A stretch of DNA of 64,000 nucleotides from Serinicoccus profundi (lineage in GTDB: Bacteria; Actinomycetota; Actinomycetes; Actinomycetales; Dermatophilaceae): NCBI RefSeq assembly GCF_008001015.1, contig NZ_CP042862.1, positions 496,001-560,000 on the forward strand. The letters are read 5' to 3'. Made by a program: the position numbers and the translations under genes. Positions within the stretch are counted from its first letter, which is position 1; every line of letters begins with the position of its first letter. Shown here piece after piece: positions 8,148 through 16,748 of this stretch. The notes beneath the pieces were generated by a model. It made no database searches. It saw only the letters and a program-made list of their open reading frames with translations, and was not told the DNA's origin.

Positions 8148-11100
8148 GTGAGGACGACACACGGATGGCGACGGGCGGTCGCCGCGCTCAGCGGTTCGAC
8201 GCTGCTGGCGGGAGGTCTGGTCTCGGGCCCGGCGCTCGCGGCTCCGACCCCGGATGCCGAGGGCAAGATCGAGCGGGTGCTGCAGGAGGAGTTCGAGACG
8301 CAGGAGCGGGTCGACTTCTGGGTGCGGCTGGAGGAGCGCCCCGACCTGACGCAGTTCGAGGGGGTGCAGGACTGGGGCGCGCGCGGCCAGGGGGTGTATG
8401 ACGCGCTGACCAGCACGGCGGACGCCAGCCAGGCCGGGGTCCGCGCCAAGCTGGACGCCGAGGGGGCGACCTACGAGGCGCACTGGATCACCAACGCGGT
8501 CCACGTGACCGCCGGCTCGGAGGATCTCGCGCTCGCGCTCGCGGGCCGCTCGGAGGTCGAGGGGATCTACCCGACGCGCACCTACGACGTGCCCGAGGTG
8601 CACCCCGTCGAGCCCACCGCGGTCGGCCCGGCGGCGGTCGAGTGGGGGATTGCCGACATCAACGCCGACGACGTCTGGAGCGAGTACGGCGTGACCGGCG
8701 AGGGCATCGTCGTCGCCACCATCGACACCGGCGTGCAGTTCGACCACCCCGCGCTCGCGGAGCAGTACCGCGGCAACAACGGCGACGGGACCTTCGACCA
8801 CGACTACAACTGGTTCGACGCGGCCGGGGTCTCCCCGGAGGAGCCGGTCGACGGCGAGGGGCACGGCACCCACGTCACCGGCACCATGGTCGGTGACGAC
8901 GGCGGTGACAACCAGGTGGGCGTCGCGCCGGGCGCGCGGTGGATCGCGGCCAACGGCTGCTGCCCCTCCGACGAGGCGCTCATCACCAGCGGCGAGTGGA
9001 TGCTGGCGCCGACCCGCGTCGACGGCAGCGACCCCGACCCGGCCCAGCGCCCCCATGTCATCAACAACTCGTGGGGTTCCGGCATACCCTCCAACGACCC
9101 GTTCATGGAGGACGTCTCCCTCGCCTGGGCGGCGGCCGGACAGTTCGGGGTGTGGGCCAACGGCAACATCGGCCCCGGCTGCGAGACCTCCGGGTCGCCG
9201 GGCAGCCTGGTCGTCAACTACTCGGTCGGCAACTACGACGCCGACCACCAGATCAACGACAGCTCCAGCCGCGGCGCGGGTGAGGGTGGCGAGACCAAAC
9301 CGAACCTCTCGGCGCCCGGCACCGCCGTGCGCTCCTCGGTCCCGGGCAACGGCTACGCCGCCTTCACCGGCACCTCGATGGCCTCCCCGCACGTCGCCGG
9401 CTCCATCGCGTTGCTGTGGGCGAGCGCGCCGCTGCTCGTCGGCGACCTCGAGGCGACCAAGGACCTGCTGGACGGCACCGCCGTCGACAACCCGGACGAC
9501 CAGTGCGGTGGCACCGACGACGACAACAACGTCTTCGGCGAGGGGCGTCTCGACGCGCTCGCGCTCGTCGAGGCCGCCCCGCGCGGCGACACCGGCTTCG
9601 TCGAGGGCACCGTCACCGACGCCGCCTCCGGCGACCCGTTGGCCCGCGCGCAGGTCAGCCTCGACGGGCCGCTGCAGCGCGAGCTCACGACCGACGCGGA
9701 GGGCGACTACCGCGCCCTCGTGAGCGCCGGCGACTACACCGTCACCGCCTCCAGCTTCGGCTGGGTCGACGAGAGCGCGGAGGTCACCGTGCCCGTGGAC
9801 GGCACGACGGTGCAGGACTTCGCTCTCGACCGGGCGCCCACGGGCACGCTGAGCGGGACCGTGACCGACGGTTCCGGCCAGGGCTACCCGCTCTACGCCA
9901 AGGTTTCCGTCGCGGGCACGGCCCTCACGACCTACACCGACCCGGCCGACGGCACCTACGCCCTCGACGTGCCGCTCGACACCGCCGTCGTGGTGCGCGT
10001 CGAGGCGCAGTACCCGGGCTACACGACCGTCACCGAGGAGGTGGCGCTCGCCGGTGACGAGACCCTGGACGTCAGCATGCTCGTGGATGTCCTGTCCTGC
10101 GTCGCGAACGGGTATGCCGCCAGCTCCTCGGGGCTGACCGAGTCCTTCGAGACCCTCGAGATCCCGGCCGGGTGGACCGTGGAGGACAACCTCGACAACG
10201 GCCAGGTGTGGACCTTCGACGACCCGGCCGGCATGGGTAACGAGACCGGCGCCGAGGGCGGCTTCGCCGACGTCAACAGCGACTTCTACGGCCCTGAGGG
10301 ATTCCAGGACACGTCCCTGGTCTCCCCGGTCGTGGACCTCAGCGCCGAGGCCACTCCCGTCGTCGCCTTCAACCACTTCTACGTCGACTTCGGCGACACC
10401 GCCGACCTGGACGTCAGCGTCGACGGCGGCGACACCTGGACCACGGTGAAGACCTACACCGGCGAGAACGTCGCGGTGCGCGACACCGTGCCGCTGCCGA
10501 TGGCGGCCGGGCAGAGCCAGGTGCAGGTGCGCTGGCACTTCTACGACGCCAACTGGACGCTCTGGTGGCAGGTGGATGACGTGCTGCTCGGCAGCATGTC
10601 GTGCGACCCGGTCGGTGAGGGCGGGTATGTCTTCGGCACCGTCACCTCCGGTGTCGACGACGGCCCGATCAGCGGGGCGAAGGTGACCGACCTGGTCACC
10701 GATGAGGCCGGCATCACCAAGGACACCCCGACGGACGAGGGCCAGGACGACGGCTTCTACTGGCTGTTCAGCTCGCTGGCCGGCACGCATCCGTTCGAGG
10801 CGACCGCCCGCAACTACAGCGCGGCGACGCAGGACGTCGACGTGCCCGACGAGGGGGCGGTCCGCGCCGACTTCACCCTGGAGGGCGGCGTCCTCACGGT
10901 GGACCCGGAGTCGATCGAGACCGAGGTGGTGCTCGGCGAGTCCGAGACCCGAGATCTCACGGTGAGCAACGGGGGCACCGGTGCGGCGCAGGTGGAGCTG
11001 CGGGAGGTGGGTGGCGACATGACCATCCTGCGTGCCGACGGCTCCCGTTTCTCGGCCGCCGACGCGCTGGCCGCCGAGGGCGCGCCGTTGCGGACGGTCG

Positions 11101-13430
11101 ACGCAGAGCCCTCCTTCGCCGCGGCACCGGGCGGGACGGACGACGACGCGTCGGCCCGTGCCCCGCAGGAGGAGCCGTGGACGGAGCTGACGCCCTACCC
11201 GACCGGCACGATGGACAGCCGGGTCGTGGCCCTGGACGGCCAGTGGTACGTCGTGGGTGGCAGTGACGGCTTCGAGCCGACGGCGGCCGTCCACCGCTAC
11301 GACAACGCCTCCATGGAGTGGGTCGAGGTCGCGCCGCTCCCGATGATGGTCAACGCCCCCGCGGCTGCGGTCATCGACGGGCAGATCGTCGTGTCGGGCG
11401 GCTGGGACGACGCCGGCTCCACGACCGGGGCCACCTTCGTCTACGACGCCGGCGCCGATGCCTGGACCCAGGTCGCGGACAACCCGTCGGCGGTCTCGGC
11501 AGCGGGCCAGGCTGTCTTGGACGGACGGTTCTACACGGTCGGTGGATGCACCACCGACCAGTGCGCACCCAGCTCCAGCATGGTCACGGCCTACGACCCG
11601 GCATCGGACTCCTGGGAGCAGCTGGCGGACTACCCCGAGGGCATCGCCTTCACCTCCTGCGGTGGGGTGGAGGGTCAGCTCTACTGCTCCGGTGGCATCA
11701 ACCCCGACACCGAGTCCAGCTCGGCGGCGACCTACGCCTACGACCCGGCCAGCGACACGTGGTCCCCGGTCGCGGACGCGCCGAGCGACCACTGGGCGGC
11801 GGCCTACGCCGCGGCCAACGCCCAGCTGGTGGTGAGCGGTGGGGTCCAGCAGGGTGACCTGTCCAACGAGACCTTCGCCTACGACCCTGCGACCGACGCG
11901 TGGGTCGACCTGCCCAACGCCAACGTGCCTGCCTACCGCGGGGCCGGCGCGTGCGGCTTCGTCAAGGTCGGTGGATCCGACGGCGGAGGCGGCCTCGACG
12001 TGGTCGAGCTCCTGCCCGGCTTCGAGGAGTGCTCGGACGACGGGGTGGATGTGCCGTGGCTCTCGATCTCCCAGACCGAGTTCACCCTCGAGCCCGGGGA
12101 GTCGGTGACCGTCCAGGTGACGACCGACGGTGACGTGGCCCAGCCGGGCGTCTACACCGCCGGCGTCCGCGCCACCGGCGGCGTCGCCGGGAGCGACCCC
12201 GTCACCGACGTGACGATGACCGTCCAGCCGCCGCCCACCTGGGGCAAGCTGACCGGCCTCGTCGAGGGCGAGGACTGCGAGGGCGCGGCCGAGCCGCTCG
12301 GTGGTGCCGTCGTCGACGCGACCCCGGAACGGACCGACCAGCCACGCTGGCGGATGGTGACGGACCCGGAGGGGCTCTACGCCCGGTGGATCGACACCCG
12401 GGTCGGTGACCTGGAGCTGCTCGCCTCGGCGACGGCATACCTCTCCGACAGCGCGACGGTCACCCCGGTGCGCGGGGAGGTCGTGGAGCAGGACTTCTCC
12501 CTCCTGCACGAGGACTGCGGCACGCCGCCCGGTCCGGTGAACCCCGAGGTCGAGCGGATCGCAGGTGAGGACCGCTACGGCACCGCGGTCCTGCTCTCGC
12601 GGACCTTCGAGCCGGGGGTGGACGCGGTCTTCGTCGCCACCGGCATCGACTACCCCGATGCCCTCGCCGCGGCCGCGCGGGCCGGCAGCATCGGTGCGCC
12701 GGTGCTCCTCACCAAGTCCGACCGGCTCCCGGCGGCGACCGCCGGCGAGCTGGAGCGGCTCGACCCGCAGGAGGTCGTCGTCCTCGGCGGTGACGGCGCG
12801 ATCGAGGACGAGGTCGTCGAGGCGATCGAGGAGTCCGCCCGGGTGGAGGCCCGCCGCCTCGCCGGGAAGGACCGCTACGGCACGGCGGCGCTCATCGCGG
12901 CCGAGTTCGGCTCGTCGGACACGGTCTACGTCGCCACCGGCCGGGACTACCCAGACGCGCTGGCCGGCGCGGCCCGAGCCGGTCGCTCCGACGCGCCGGT
13001 GCTCCTCGTGCGGCCGGACACGGTGCCGGACGCCACGGCGTCGGCGCTCACCGAGCTCGGTGTGGAGCAGATCGTGCTCCTCGGCGGTGAAGGTGTCGTC
13101 GACGAGGACGTCGAGAGCGCCCTGACGGAGTGGGGCGAGGTCACCCGGGTGGCGGGGAGCAACCGGTATGCCACGGCCGCCCTGCTCGCCGAGGCGGACG
13201 ACACGCTCGCCCGGGCCTTCGTCGCCTCCGGCCAGAACTGGCCGGACGCGTTGGCCGGGGCAGCCACCGCGGGCACCGTGGACGCGCCGATGCTCCTGGT
13301 GCGCCAGGGCTCGGTGCCTCCGTCGACCTGGACGACGCTCGAGCGCCTCCAACCGGCACTCATCAGCGTCCTCGGCGGCGACGCAGCCGTCTCCGACGAT
13401 GTCCTGGAGGAGCTGCGGACCCTGGAGTAG
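8148..13430 (+). CDS. Large secreted subtilisin-like protease with CarboxypepD_reg, Kelch and CWB2 repeats
   Basis: A 1760-residue exported multidomain protein, GTG start after GGGAGGG. Order: signal peptide (residues 1-30, ending ALAAP); I9-like propeptide (about 30-155); S8 peptidase with Asp193 (TIDTGV), His239 (GHGTHVTG) and Ser410 (GTSMASPH); two carboxypeptidase regulatory-like beta domains (about 484-650); a MAM/jelly-roll-like segment (about 660-820); a third regulatory-like domain; a Kelch-type propeller (about 1014-1281) with repeated VVGG, VSGG, VGG blades and DAWTQV/DSWEQL ends; another Ig-like and regulatory-like part; then three CWB2 cell-wall-binding repeats (about 1468-1757: RIAGEDRYGTA, RLAGKDRYGTA, RVAGSNRYATA). 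It is probably a wall-anchored Bacillopeptidase F-like enzyme. The gene is monocistronic, with a strong terminator just downstream. Confidence 0.9.
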   Translation: MRTTHGWRRAVAALSGSTLLAGGLVSGPALAAPTPDAEGKIERVLQEEFETQERVDFWVRLEERPDLTQFEGVQDWGARGQGVYDALTSTADASQAGVRAKLDAEGATYEAHWITNAVHVTAGSEDLALALAGRSEVEGIYPTRTYDVPEVHPVEPTAVGPAAVEWGIADINADDVWSEYGVTGEGIVVATIDTGVQFDHPALAEQYRGNNGDGTFDHDYNWFDAAGVSPEEPVDGEGHGTHVTGTMVGDDGGDNQVGVAPGARWIAANGCCPSDEALITSGEWMLAPTRVDGSDPDPAQRPHVINNSWGSGIPSNDPFMEDVSLAWAAAGQFGVWANGNIGPGCETSGSPGSLVVNYSVGNYDADHQINDSSSRGAGEGGETKPNLSAPGTAVRSSVPGNGYAAFTGTSMASPHVAGSIALLWASAPLLVGDLEATKDLLDGTAVDNPDDQCGGTDDDNNVFGEGRLDALALVEAAPRGDTGFVEGTVTDAASGDPLARAQVSLDGPLQRELTTDAEGDYRALVSAGDYTVTASSFGWVDESAEVTVPVDGTTVQDFALDRAPTGTLSGTVTDGSGQGYPLYAKVSVAGTALTTYTDPADGTYALDVPLDTAVVVRVEAQYPGYTTVTEEVALAGDETLDVSMLVDVLSCVANGYAASSSGLTESFETLEIPAGWTVEDNLDNGQVWTFDDPAGMGNETGAEGGFADVNSDFYGPEGFQDTSLVSPVVDLSAEATPVVAFNHFYVDFGDTADLDVSVDGGDTWTTVKTYTGENVAVRDTVPLPMAAGQSQVQVRWHFYDANWTLWWQVDDVLLGSMSCDPVGEGGYVFGTVTSGVDDGPISGAKVTDLVTDEAGITKDTPTDEGQDDGFYWLFSSLAGTHPFEATARNYSAATQDVDVPDEGAVRADFTLEGGVLTVDPESIETEVVLGESETRDLTVSNGGTGAAQVELREVGGDMTILRADGSRFSAADALAAEGAPLRTVDAEPSFAAAPGGTDDDASARAPQEEPWTELTPYPTGTMDSRVVALDGQWYVVGGSDGFEPTAAVHRYDNASMEWVEVAPLPMMVNAPAAAVIDGQIVVSGGWDDAGSTTGATFVYDAGADAWTQVADNPSAVSAAGQAVLDGRFYTVGGCTTDQCAPSSSMVTAYDPASDSWEQLADYPEGIAFTSCGGVEGQLYCSGGINPDTESSSAATYAYDPASDTWSPVADAPSDHWAAAYAAANAQLVVSGGVQQGDLSNETFAYDPATDAWVDLPNANVPAYRGAGACGFVKVGGSDGGGGLDVVELLPGFEECSDDGVDVPWLSISQTEFTLEPGESVTVQVTTDGDVAQPGVYTAGVRATGGVAGSDPVTDVTMTVQPPPTWGKLTGLVEGEDCEGAAEPLGGAVVDATPERTDQPRWRMVTDPEGLYARWIDTRVGDLELLASATAYLSDSATVTPVRGEVVEQDFSLLHEDCGTPPGPVNPEVERIAGEDRYGTAVLLSRTFEPGVDAVFVATGIDYPDALAAAARAGSIGAPVLLTKSDRLPAATAGELERLDPQEVVVLGGDGAIEDEVVEAIEESARVEARRLAGKDRYGTAALIAAEFGSSDTVYVATGRDYPDALAGAARAGRSDAPVLLVRPDTVPDATASALTELGVEQIVLLGGEGVVDEDVESALTEWGEVTRVAGSNRYATAALLAEADDTLARAFVASGQNWPDALAGAATAGTVDAPMLLVRQGSVPPSTWTTLERLQPALISVLGGDAAVSDDVLEELRTLE

Positions 13431-13444
13431 GGACCACCGGACCG

Positions 13445-13478
13445 GCAGCCCGACCGAGCCCCTGCCCGGTCGGGCTGC
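13445..13478 (+). terminator. Terminator hairpin after the subtilase gene
   Basis: A perfect 11-bp stem (GCAGCCCGACC with GGTCGGGCTGC) around a 12-base loop begins 14 bases after the subtilase stop. There is no T-run, as is common for GC-rich actinobacterial terminators. Confidence 0.7.
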
Positions 13479-13500
13479 TGCATCTGCGCGACAGACGGCA

Positions 13501-13512
13501 TACCCTGGCGTC
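13501..13512 (+). promoter_or_regulatory. -10 element of a leaderless promoter (Lrp-family gene)
   Basis: TACCCT at 13501-13506 lies six bases before GTG 13513. It overlaps a copy of the recurrent octamer GGCATACC (13497-13504). Confidence 0.5.
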
Positions 13513-14022
13513 GTGCCGAAGAATCCTCGTGACGACAAGCCCCTCGACGAGACCGACCAGGCCCTCGTGCGCCTGCTCGAGGTCGACGGGCGGATGTCCA
13601 ACGCCATGCTCGCCCGCGAGGTCGGGATCGCCGAGTCGACCTGCCTGGTGCGCGTCCGCTCCCTGCGCGAGCGCGGGGTCGTCCGCGGGATCCACGCCGA
13701 CATCGACCCGGTCGCGGTCGGGCGGCCGGTCGAGGCGATGATCGCGGTGCGCTTCGGAGGGCATCGCCGCGCCAACTTCGAGGAGTTCACCCGTGAGGTG
13801 CCTGAGCTGCCCGGTGTGCTCGGGGCGTTCCACGTGTCCGGCTCGATCGACTACTACGTCCACGTCGCCGTGCCCAGCGCCGACGCGCTGCGCGACTTCG
13901 TCCTCGACCACCTCACCAACCGCCCGGGGGTGCTGCACGCCGAGACCAGCCTCATCTTCGAGTCGCTGCGCGGCCGGGGCACGCTGACGGCGGCCGACGA
14001 GGGTCCCCCGGACGAGGCTTGA
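13513..14022 (+). CDS. Lrp/AsnC family transcriptional regulator
   Basis: A 169-residue regulator with an N-terminal AsnC helix-turn-helix (LDETDQALVRLLEVDGRMSN ... REVGIAESTCLVRVRSLRERGVV) and a C-terminal RAM ligand-binding domain (about residues 75-150). Family members form octamers that bind amino acids or related ligands and control amino-acid metabolism or export. The frame is open far upstream inside the subtilase gene, but GTG 13513 begins the conserved domain and has a -10 element at leaderless distance. No target is adjacent apart from the MerR-type gene that follows; the PLP enzyme at 6.1-7.3 kb is a conceivable but unproven target. Confidence 0.88.
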   Translation: MPKNPRDDKPLDETDQALVRLLEVDGRMSNAMLAREVGIAESTCLVRVRSLRERGVVRGIHADIDPVAVGRPVEAMIAVRFGGHRRANFEEFTREVPELPGVLGAFHVSGSIDYYVHVAVPSADALRDFVLDHLTNRPGVLHAETSLIFESLRGRGTLTAADEGPPDEA

Positions 14023-14049
14023 CCCTCACGCGCCGTGAGGCCGCACGCT
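14019..14049 (+). promoter_or_regulatory. MerR-type promoter with dyad operator for the TipA-like gene
   Basis: A -35 TTGACC (14019-14024) is followed by a perfect 7-bp inverted repeat CCTCACG-CGC-CGTGAGG (14024-14040) and a weak -10 (CACGCT, 14044-14049) with 19-base spacing. Long spacers holding a central dyad are the hallmark of promoters untwisted by MerR-family activators, and this one closely resembles TipA-type operators. It implies autoregulation of the gene that follows. Confidence 0.65.
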
Positions 14050-14064
14050 GCAGGAGTGACGCAG

Positions 14065-14837
14065 ATGACGACGCAGGAGACGTGGACGGTCGGTCAGGTG
14101 GCCGCCGAGGTGGGTGTCAGCATCCGCACGCTGCACCACTACGACGAGATCGGTCTGGTGGTGCCGGGTGAGCGGAGCTTCGCCGGCTACCGGCTCTACA
14201 CCGAGGCCGACCTCACCCGGCTGCAGCACGTCGTCGTCTACCGCCGGCTCGGCTTCGGGCTGGAGGAGATCGCCCAGCTGATGCAGGAGGACGTCGACAG
14301 CACGACCGTCGTCGAGCACCTGCGGCGGCAACGGGCGAGCGTCACGGACCGGATCGGGCAGCTCGAGGAGCTGACCCGGTTGATCGACGCAGCACTGGAG
14401 GATGAGATGAACGACTACCGGATCAGCCGCGAGGAGCAGCGCGAGATCTTCGGCGACGCCTTCGACGACGACTACGCCGCCGAGGCGGAGCAGCGGTGGG
14501 GCGACACCGACGCCTGGAAGGAGAGCCGGCGCCGTACCAAGGGCTACACCGCGGAGCAGTGGCAGCAGGTCAAGGAGGAGCAGGACGAGCTCAACGCCCG
14601 GTTCGTGGCGCTCCTGGAGGCCGGGGAGCCGGCCGACGGCGGCGCGGCGATGGAGGTGGCGGAGGACGCGCGGCAGCAGATCTGCCGCTGGTTCTACGAC
14701 TGCCCACGGCAGATGCACGCCGGCATCGCGCAGATGTATGTCGACGACCCGAGTTCACCAAGACCTACGAGGACATCGCGCCCGGCCTGGCGACCTACGT
14801 GCGCGACGCCGTCGTCGCCAACGCCGCGCGGGAGTGA
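14065..14837 (+). pseudogene. TipA-like MerR regulator, frameshifted near 14750
   Basis: The product starts at ATG 14065 (AGGAG eight bases upstream) with a MerR winged helix (WTVGQVAAEVGVSIRTLHHYDEIGLV), a coiled linker, and a TipAS drug-recognition domain (WKESRRRTKGYTAEQW ... ICRWFYDCPRQMHAGIAQMYVDDP). After 14748 homology leaves this frame and continues in another as EFTKTYEDIAPGLATYV to the stop at 14835-14837. One missing base near 14750 explains this; restored, it would encode about 257 residues, the usual TipAL size. Family members bind thiopeptides or other amphipathic ligands and activate multidrug-resistance genes. It is either a recent inactivation or a sequencing error. Without correction the frame runs on into tmk. 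Confidence 0.8.
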
Positions 14838-14881
14838 CCGGCTCCTGTGGACGGACGGGGCGAGGCGTCATACCCGTCCCG

Positions 14882-14893
14882 TAGGCTGCCCAC
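14882..14893 (+). promoter_or_regulatory. -10 element of a leaderless promoter (tmk)
   Basis: TAGGCT at 14882-14887 lies six bases before GTG 14894, giving a leaderless arrangement. Confidence 0.5.
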
Positions 14894-15559
14894 GTGATCG
14901 ATCAGACCCCGCCCACCGCGGCCCGCCGCGGCCCTGGGCGGGGTCTGTTCATCGCCGTCGAGGGTGGTGACGGGGCGGGCAAGTCGACCCAGGCTCGCCG
15001 GTTGGGGGACTGGTTGGAGGGGCAGGGGTATGCCGTGCTCCACACCCGCGAGCCCGGTGGCACCGAGCTCGGGCGCACCTTGCGCGAGCTGGTGCTCCAC
15101 GGCGAGGACGGCTCGGTGTCCGAGCGGGCGGAGGCGCTGATCTTCGCGGCCGACCGGGCCCACCACGTCGCGACGGTGGTCCGCCCGGCGCTGGAGCGTG
15201 GCGAGGTGGTCATCACCGACCGCTACCTCGACTCCTCGGTGGCCTACCAGGGAGCGGCGCGGGCGCTGGGGCACGACGAGGTGCGGGAGCTGTCGATGTG
15301 GGCGACCGAGCGGCTCGTCCCCGACCTCACCGTGCTCCTCGACGTCAGCGCGCAGCAGGGGCGGGTGCGTCGGGGGCAGGTCCACGACCGGCTGGAGCGC
15401 GAGGCAGACGACTTCCACGACCGCGTCCGACAGGGCTTCCTCGACCTCGCGGCTCGCGAGCCGGAGCGTTACCTCGTGCTCGACGGGCACGGCGACGCCG
15501 ATCGCCTGGCCGAGCAGGTGCGCGAGCGCGTGAGCCTGCTGCTGGGGGAGGCGTCGTGA
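14894..15559 (+). CDS. tmk: Thymidylate kinase
   Basis: A 221-residue dTMP kinase that makes dTDP for DNA synthesis. The P-loop is EGGDGAGKSTQ (about residues 22-32), the substrate-binding DR motif lies in TDRYLDSSVAYQG, and the region VRRGQVHDRLE corresponds to the LID. An N-terminal extension of about 15 residues precedes the conserved core. Its TGA overlaps the holB GTG (GTGA), so the two are translationally coupled; tmk-holB is a conserved actinobacterial pair of replication genes. No other nucleotide-kinase family fits as well. Confidence 0.96.
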   Translation: MIDQTPPTAARRGPGRGLFIAVEGGDGAGKSTQARRLGDWLEGQGYAVLHTREPGGTELGRTLRELVLHGEDGSVSERAEALIFAADRAHHVATVVRPALERGEVVITDRYLDSSVAYQGAARALGHDEVRELSMWATERLVPDLTVLLDVSAQQGRVRRGQVHDRLEREADDFHDRVRQGFLDLAAREPERYLVLDGHGDADRLAEQVRERVSLLLGEAS

Positions 15560-16719
15560 GCGTCTTCGACCAGCTCGTCGGGCAGGCCCGGGTCGTGCAG
15601 ACCCTGCGCCAGGCCTCGAGCGACCCGGACGTCATGACGCACGCCTGGCTGTTCACCGGCCCGCCCGGCTCCGGCCGCTCGGTGGCGGCCCGCAGCTTCG
15701 CCGCCGCCCTGCAGTGCGAGCGCTCCGGAGGCGGCCCGGACGCCGTGGGCTGCGGGCAGTGCCAGCCGTGCCGCATGGTCATGGCCGGCAGCCACCCGGA
15801 CGTGCGCATCGTCGACACCGAGCAGACCTTCATCAAGGTGGACGAGGCCCGTGCGCTGGTCCTGGAGGCCCAGGCCCGCCCCAGCCTCGGGCGCTGGCGG
15901 GTGGTGATCGTCGAGGACGCCGACCGGCTCAACGACCACTCCGCCAACACCTTGCTCAAGTCCTTGGAGGAGCCGACGGCCCGGACCGTGTGGATGCTGT
16001 GCGCGCCCTCGCTCGAGGACGTGCTGGTGACGATCCGCTCCCGCTGCCGGCACGTGCGCCTCGGCACCCCCTCGGCCGGTGCCGTCGCCGACCTGCTCAT
16101 CGAGCGCGACGGCATCGACCCGGCGATGGCGCACTACGCCGCCCGGGCGGCCCAGAGTCACATCGGCATCGCCAAGCGCCTCGCCACCGACGAGCACGCG
16201 CGGGCCCGCCGCCGGGAGATCACCGGCATACCCCTCACCCTCGGGTCGTTGGGTGACGCCCTGCGCGCGGCGCAGGACCTCGTCGACGAGGCGGGAGAGG
16301 GGGCCAAGGCGACGTCGGCCGACCACGCCGAGGACCAGCGGCGCGAGCTGCTGGAGCAGCTGGGGGCGGACGCCTCGGCGCGCACCCAGCCGCCGTCGGT
16401 GCGGGCGCACCTGCGCCGCCTCGACGACCGGCTCAAGGCCGAGGCCAAGCGCCAGCAGCACGACAGCATCGACGCGGCGCTGACCGACCTAGCCTCGGTC
16501 TACCGCGACGCGCTGCTCGTGGCCACCGGTGCGCCGGTGGAGCGGATCAACGCCAGCGAGCCGGAGCAGATCGAGCGGCTCGCGCGTTCGTTCACACCAG
16601 AGGGCCTGCTCGGGGCGCTGGAGACGATCGGCGAGGCGCGGCAGCGGCTCATCGCCAACGGCGCGCCCCTGCTGGTCCTGGAAGCCATGATGGTTGGGTT
16701 GCTCTTGCCCCGGAGGTGA
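15556..16719 (+). CDS. holB: DNA polymerase III subunit delta'
   Basis: A 387-residue clamp-loader subunit. The N-terminal AAA+ core has a P-loop-like GPPGSGRSVAA, a zinc module CGQCQPCRMVMAGSHPD, a Walker B-like region VVIVEDADRL, and the sensor SRCRHV. Delta' forms the rigid stator of the DnaX complex that loads the beta clamp. In the P-loop the usual Lys is Arg (GSGRS), which fits a subunit that need not hydrolyse ATP. It overlaps tmk by four bases and its stop overlaps a GTG at 16716, an alternative start for the hydrolase gene downstream. Length and neighbours fit the family. Confidence 0.95.
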   Translation: MSVFDQLVGQARVVQTLRQASSDPDVMTHAWLFTGPPGSGRSVAARSFAAALQCERSGGGPDAVGCGQCQPCRMVMAGSHPDVRIVDTEQTFIKVDEARALVLEAQARPSLGRWRVVIVEDADRLNDHSANTLLKSLEEPTARTVWMLCAPSLEDVLVTIRSRCRHVRLGTPSAGAVADLLIERDGIDPAMAHYAARAAQSHIGIAKRLATDEHARARRREITGIPLTLGSLGDALRAAQDLVDEAGEGAKATSADHAEDQRRELLEQLGADASARTQPPSVRAHLRRLDDRLKAEAKRQQHDSIDAALTDLASVYRDALLVATGAPVERINASEPEQIERLARSFTPEGLLGALETIGEARQRLIANGAPLLVLEAMMVGLLLPRR

Positions 16720-16748
16720 GAACACACGCGGAAGAGGACGGGACGCAC

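Noticed and set aside
7719-13790. Very long open frame (about 2000 codons) on the minus strand opposite the subtilase gene
   Set aside because: It is the antisense shadow of a high-GC gene: the translation is rich in Arg, Gly, Val and His with no domain pattern, while the plus strand has a complete signal peptide, catalytic triad and repeats.
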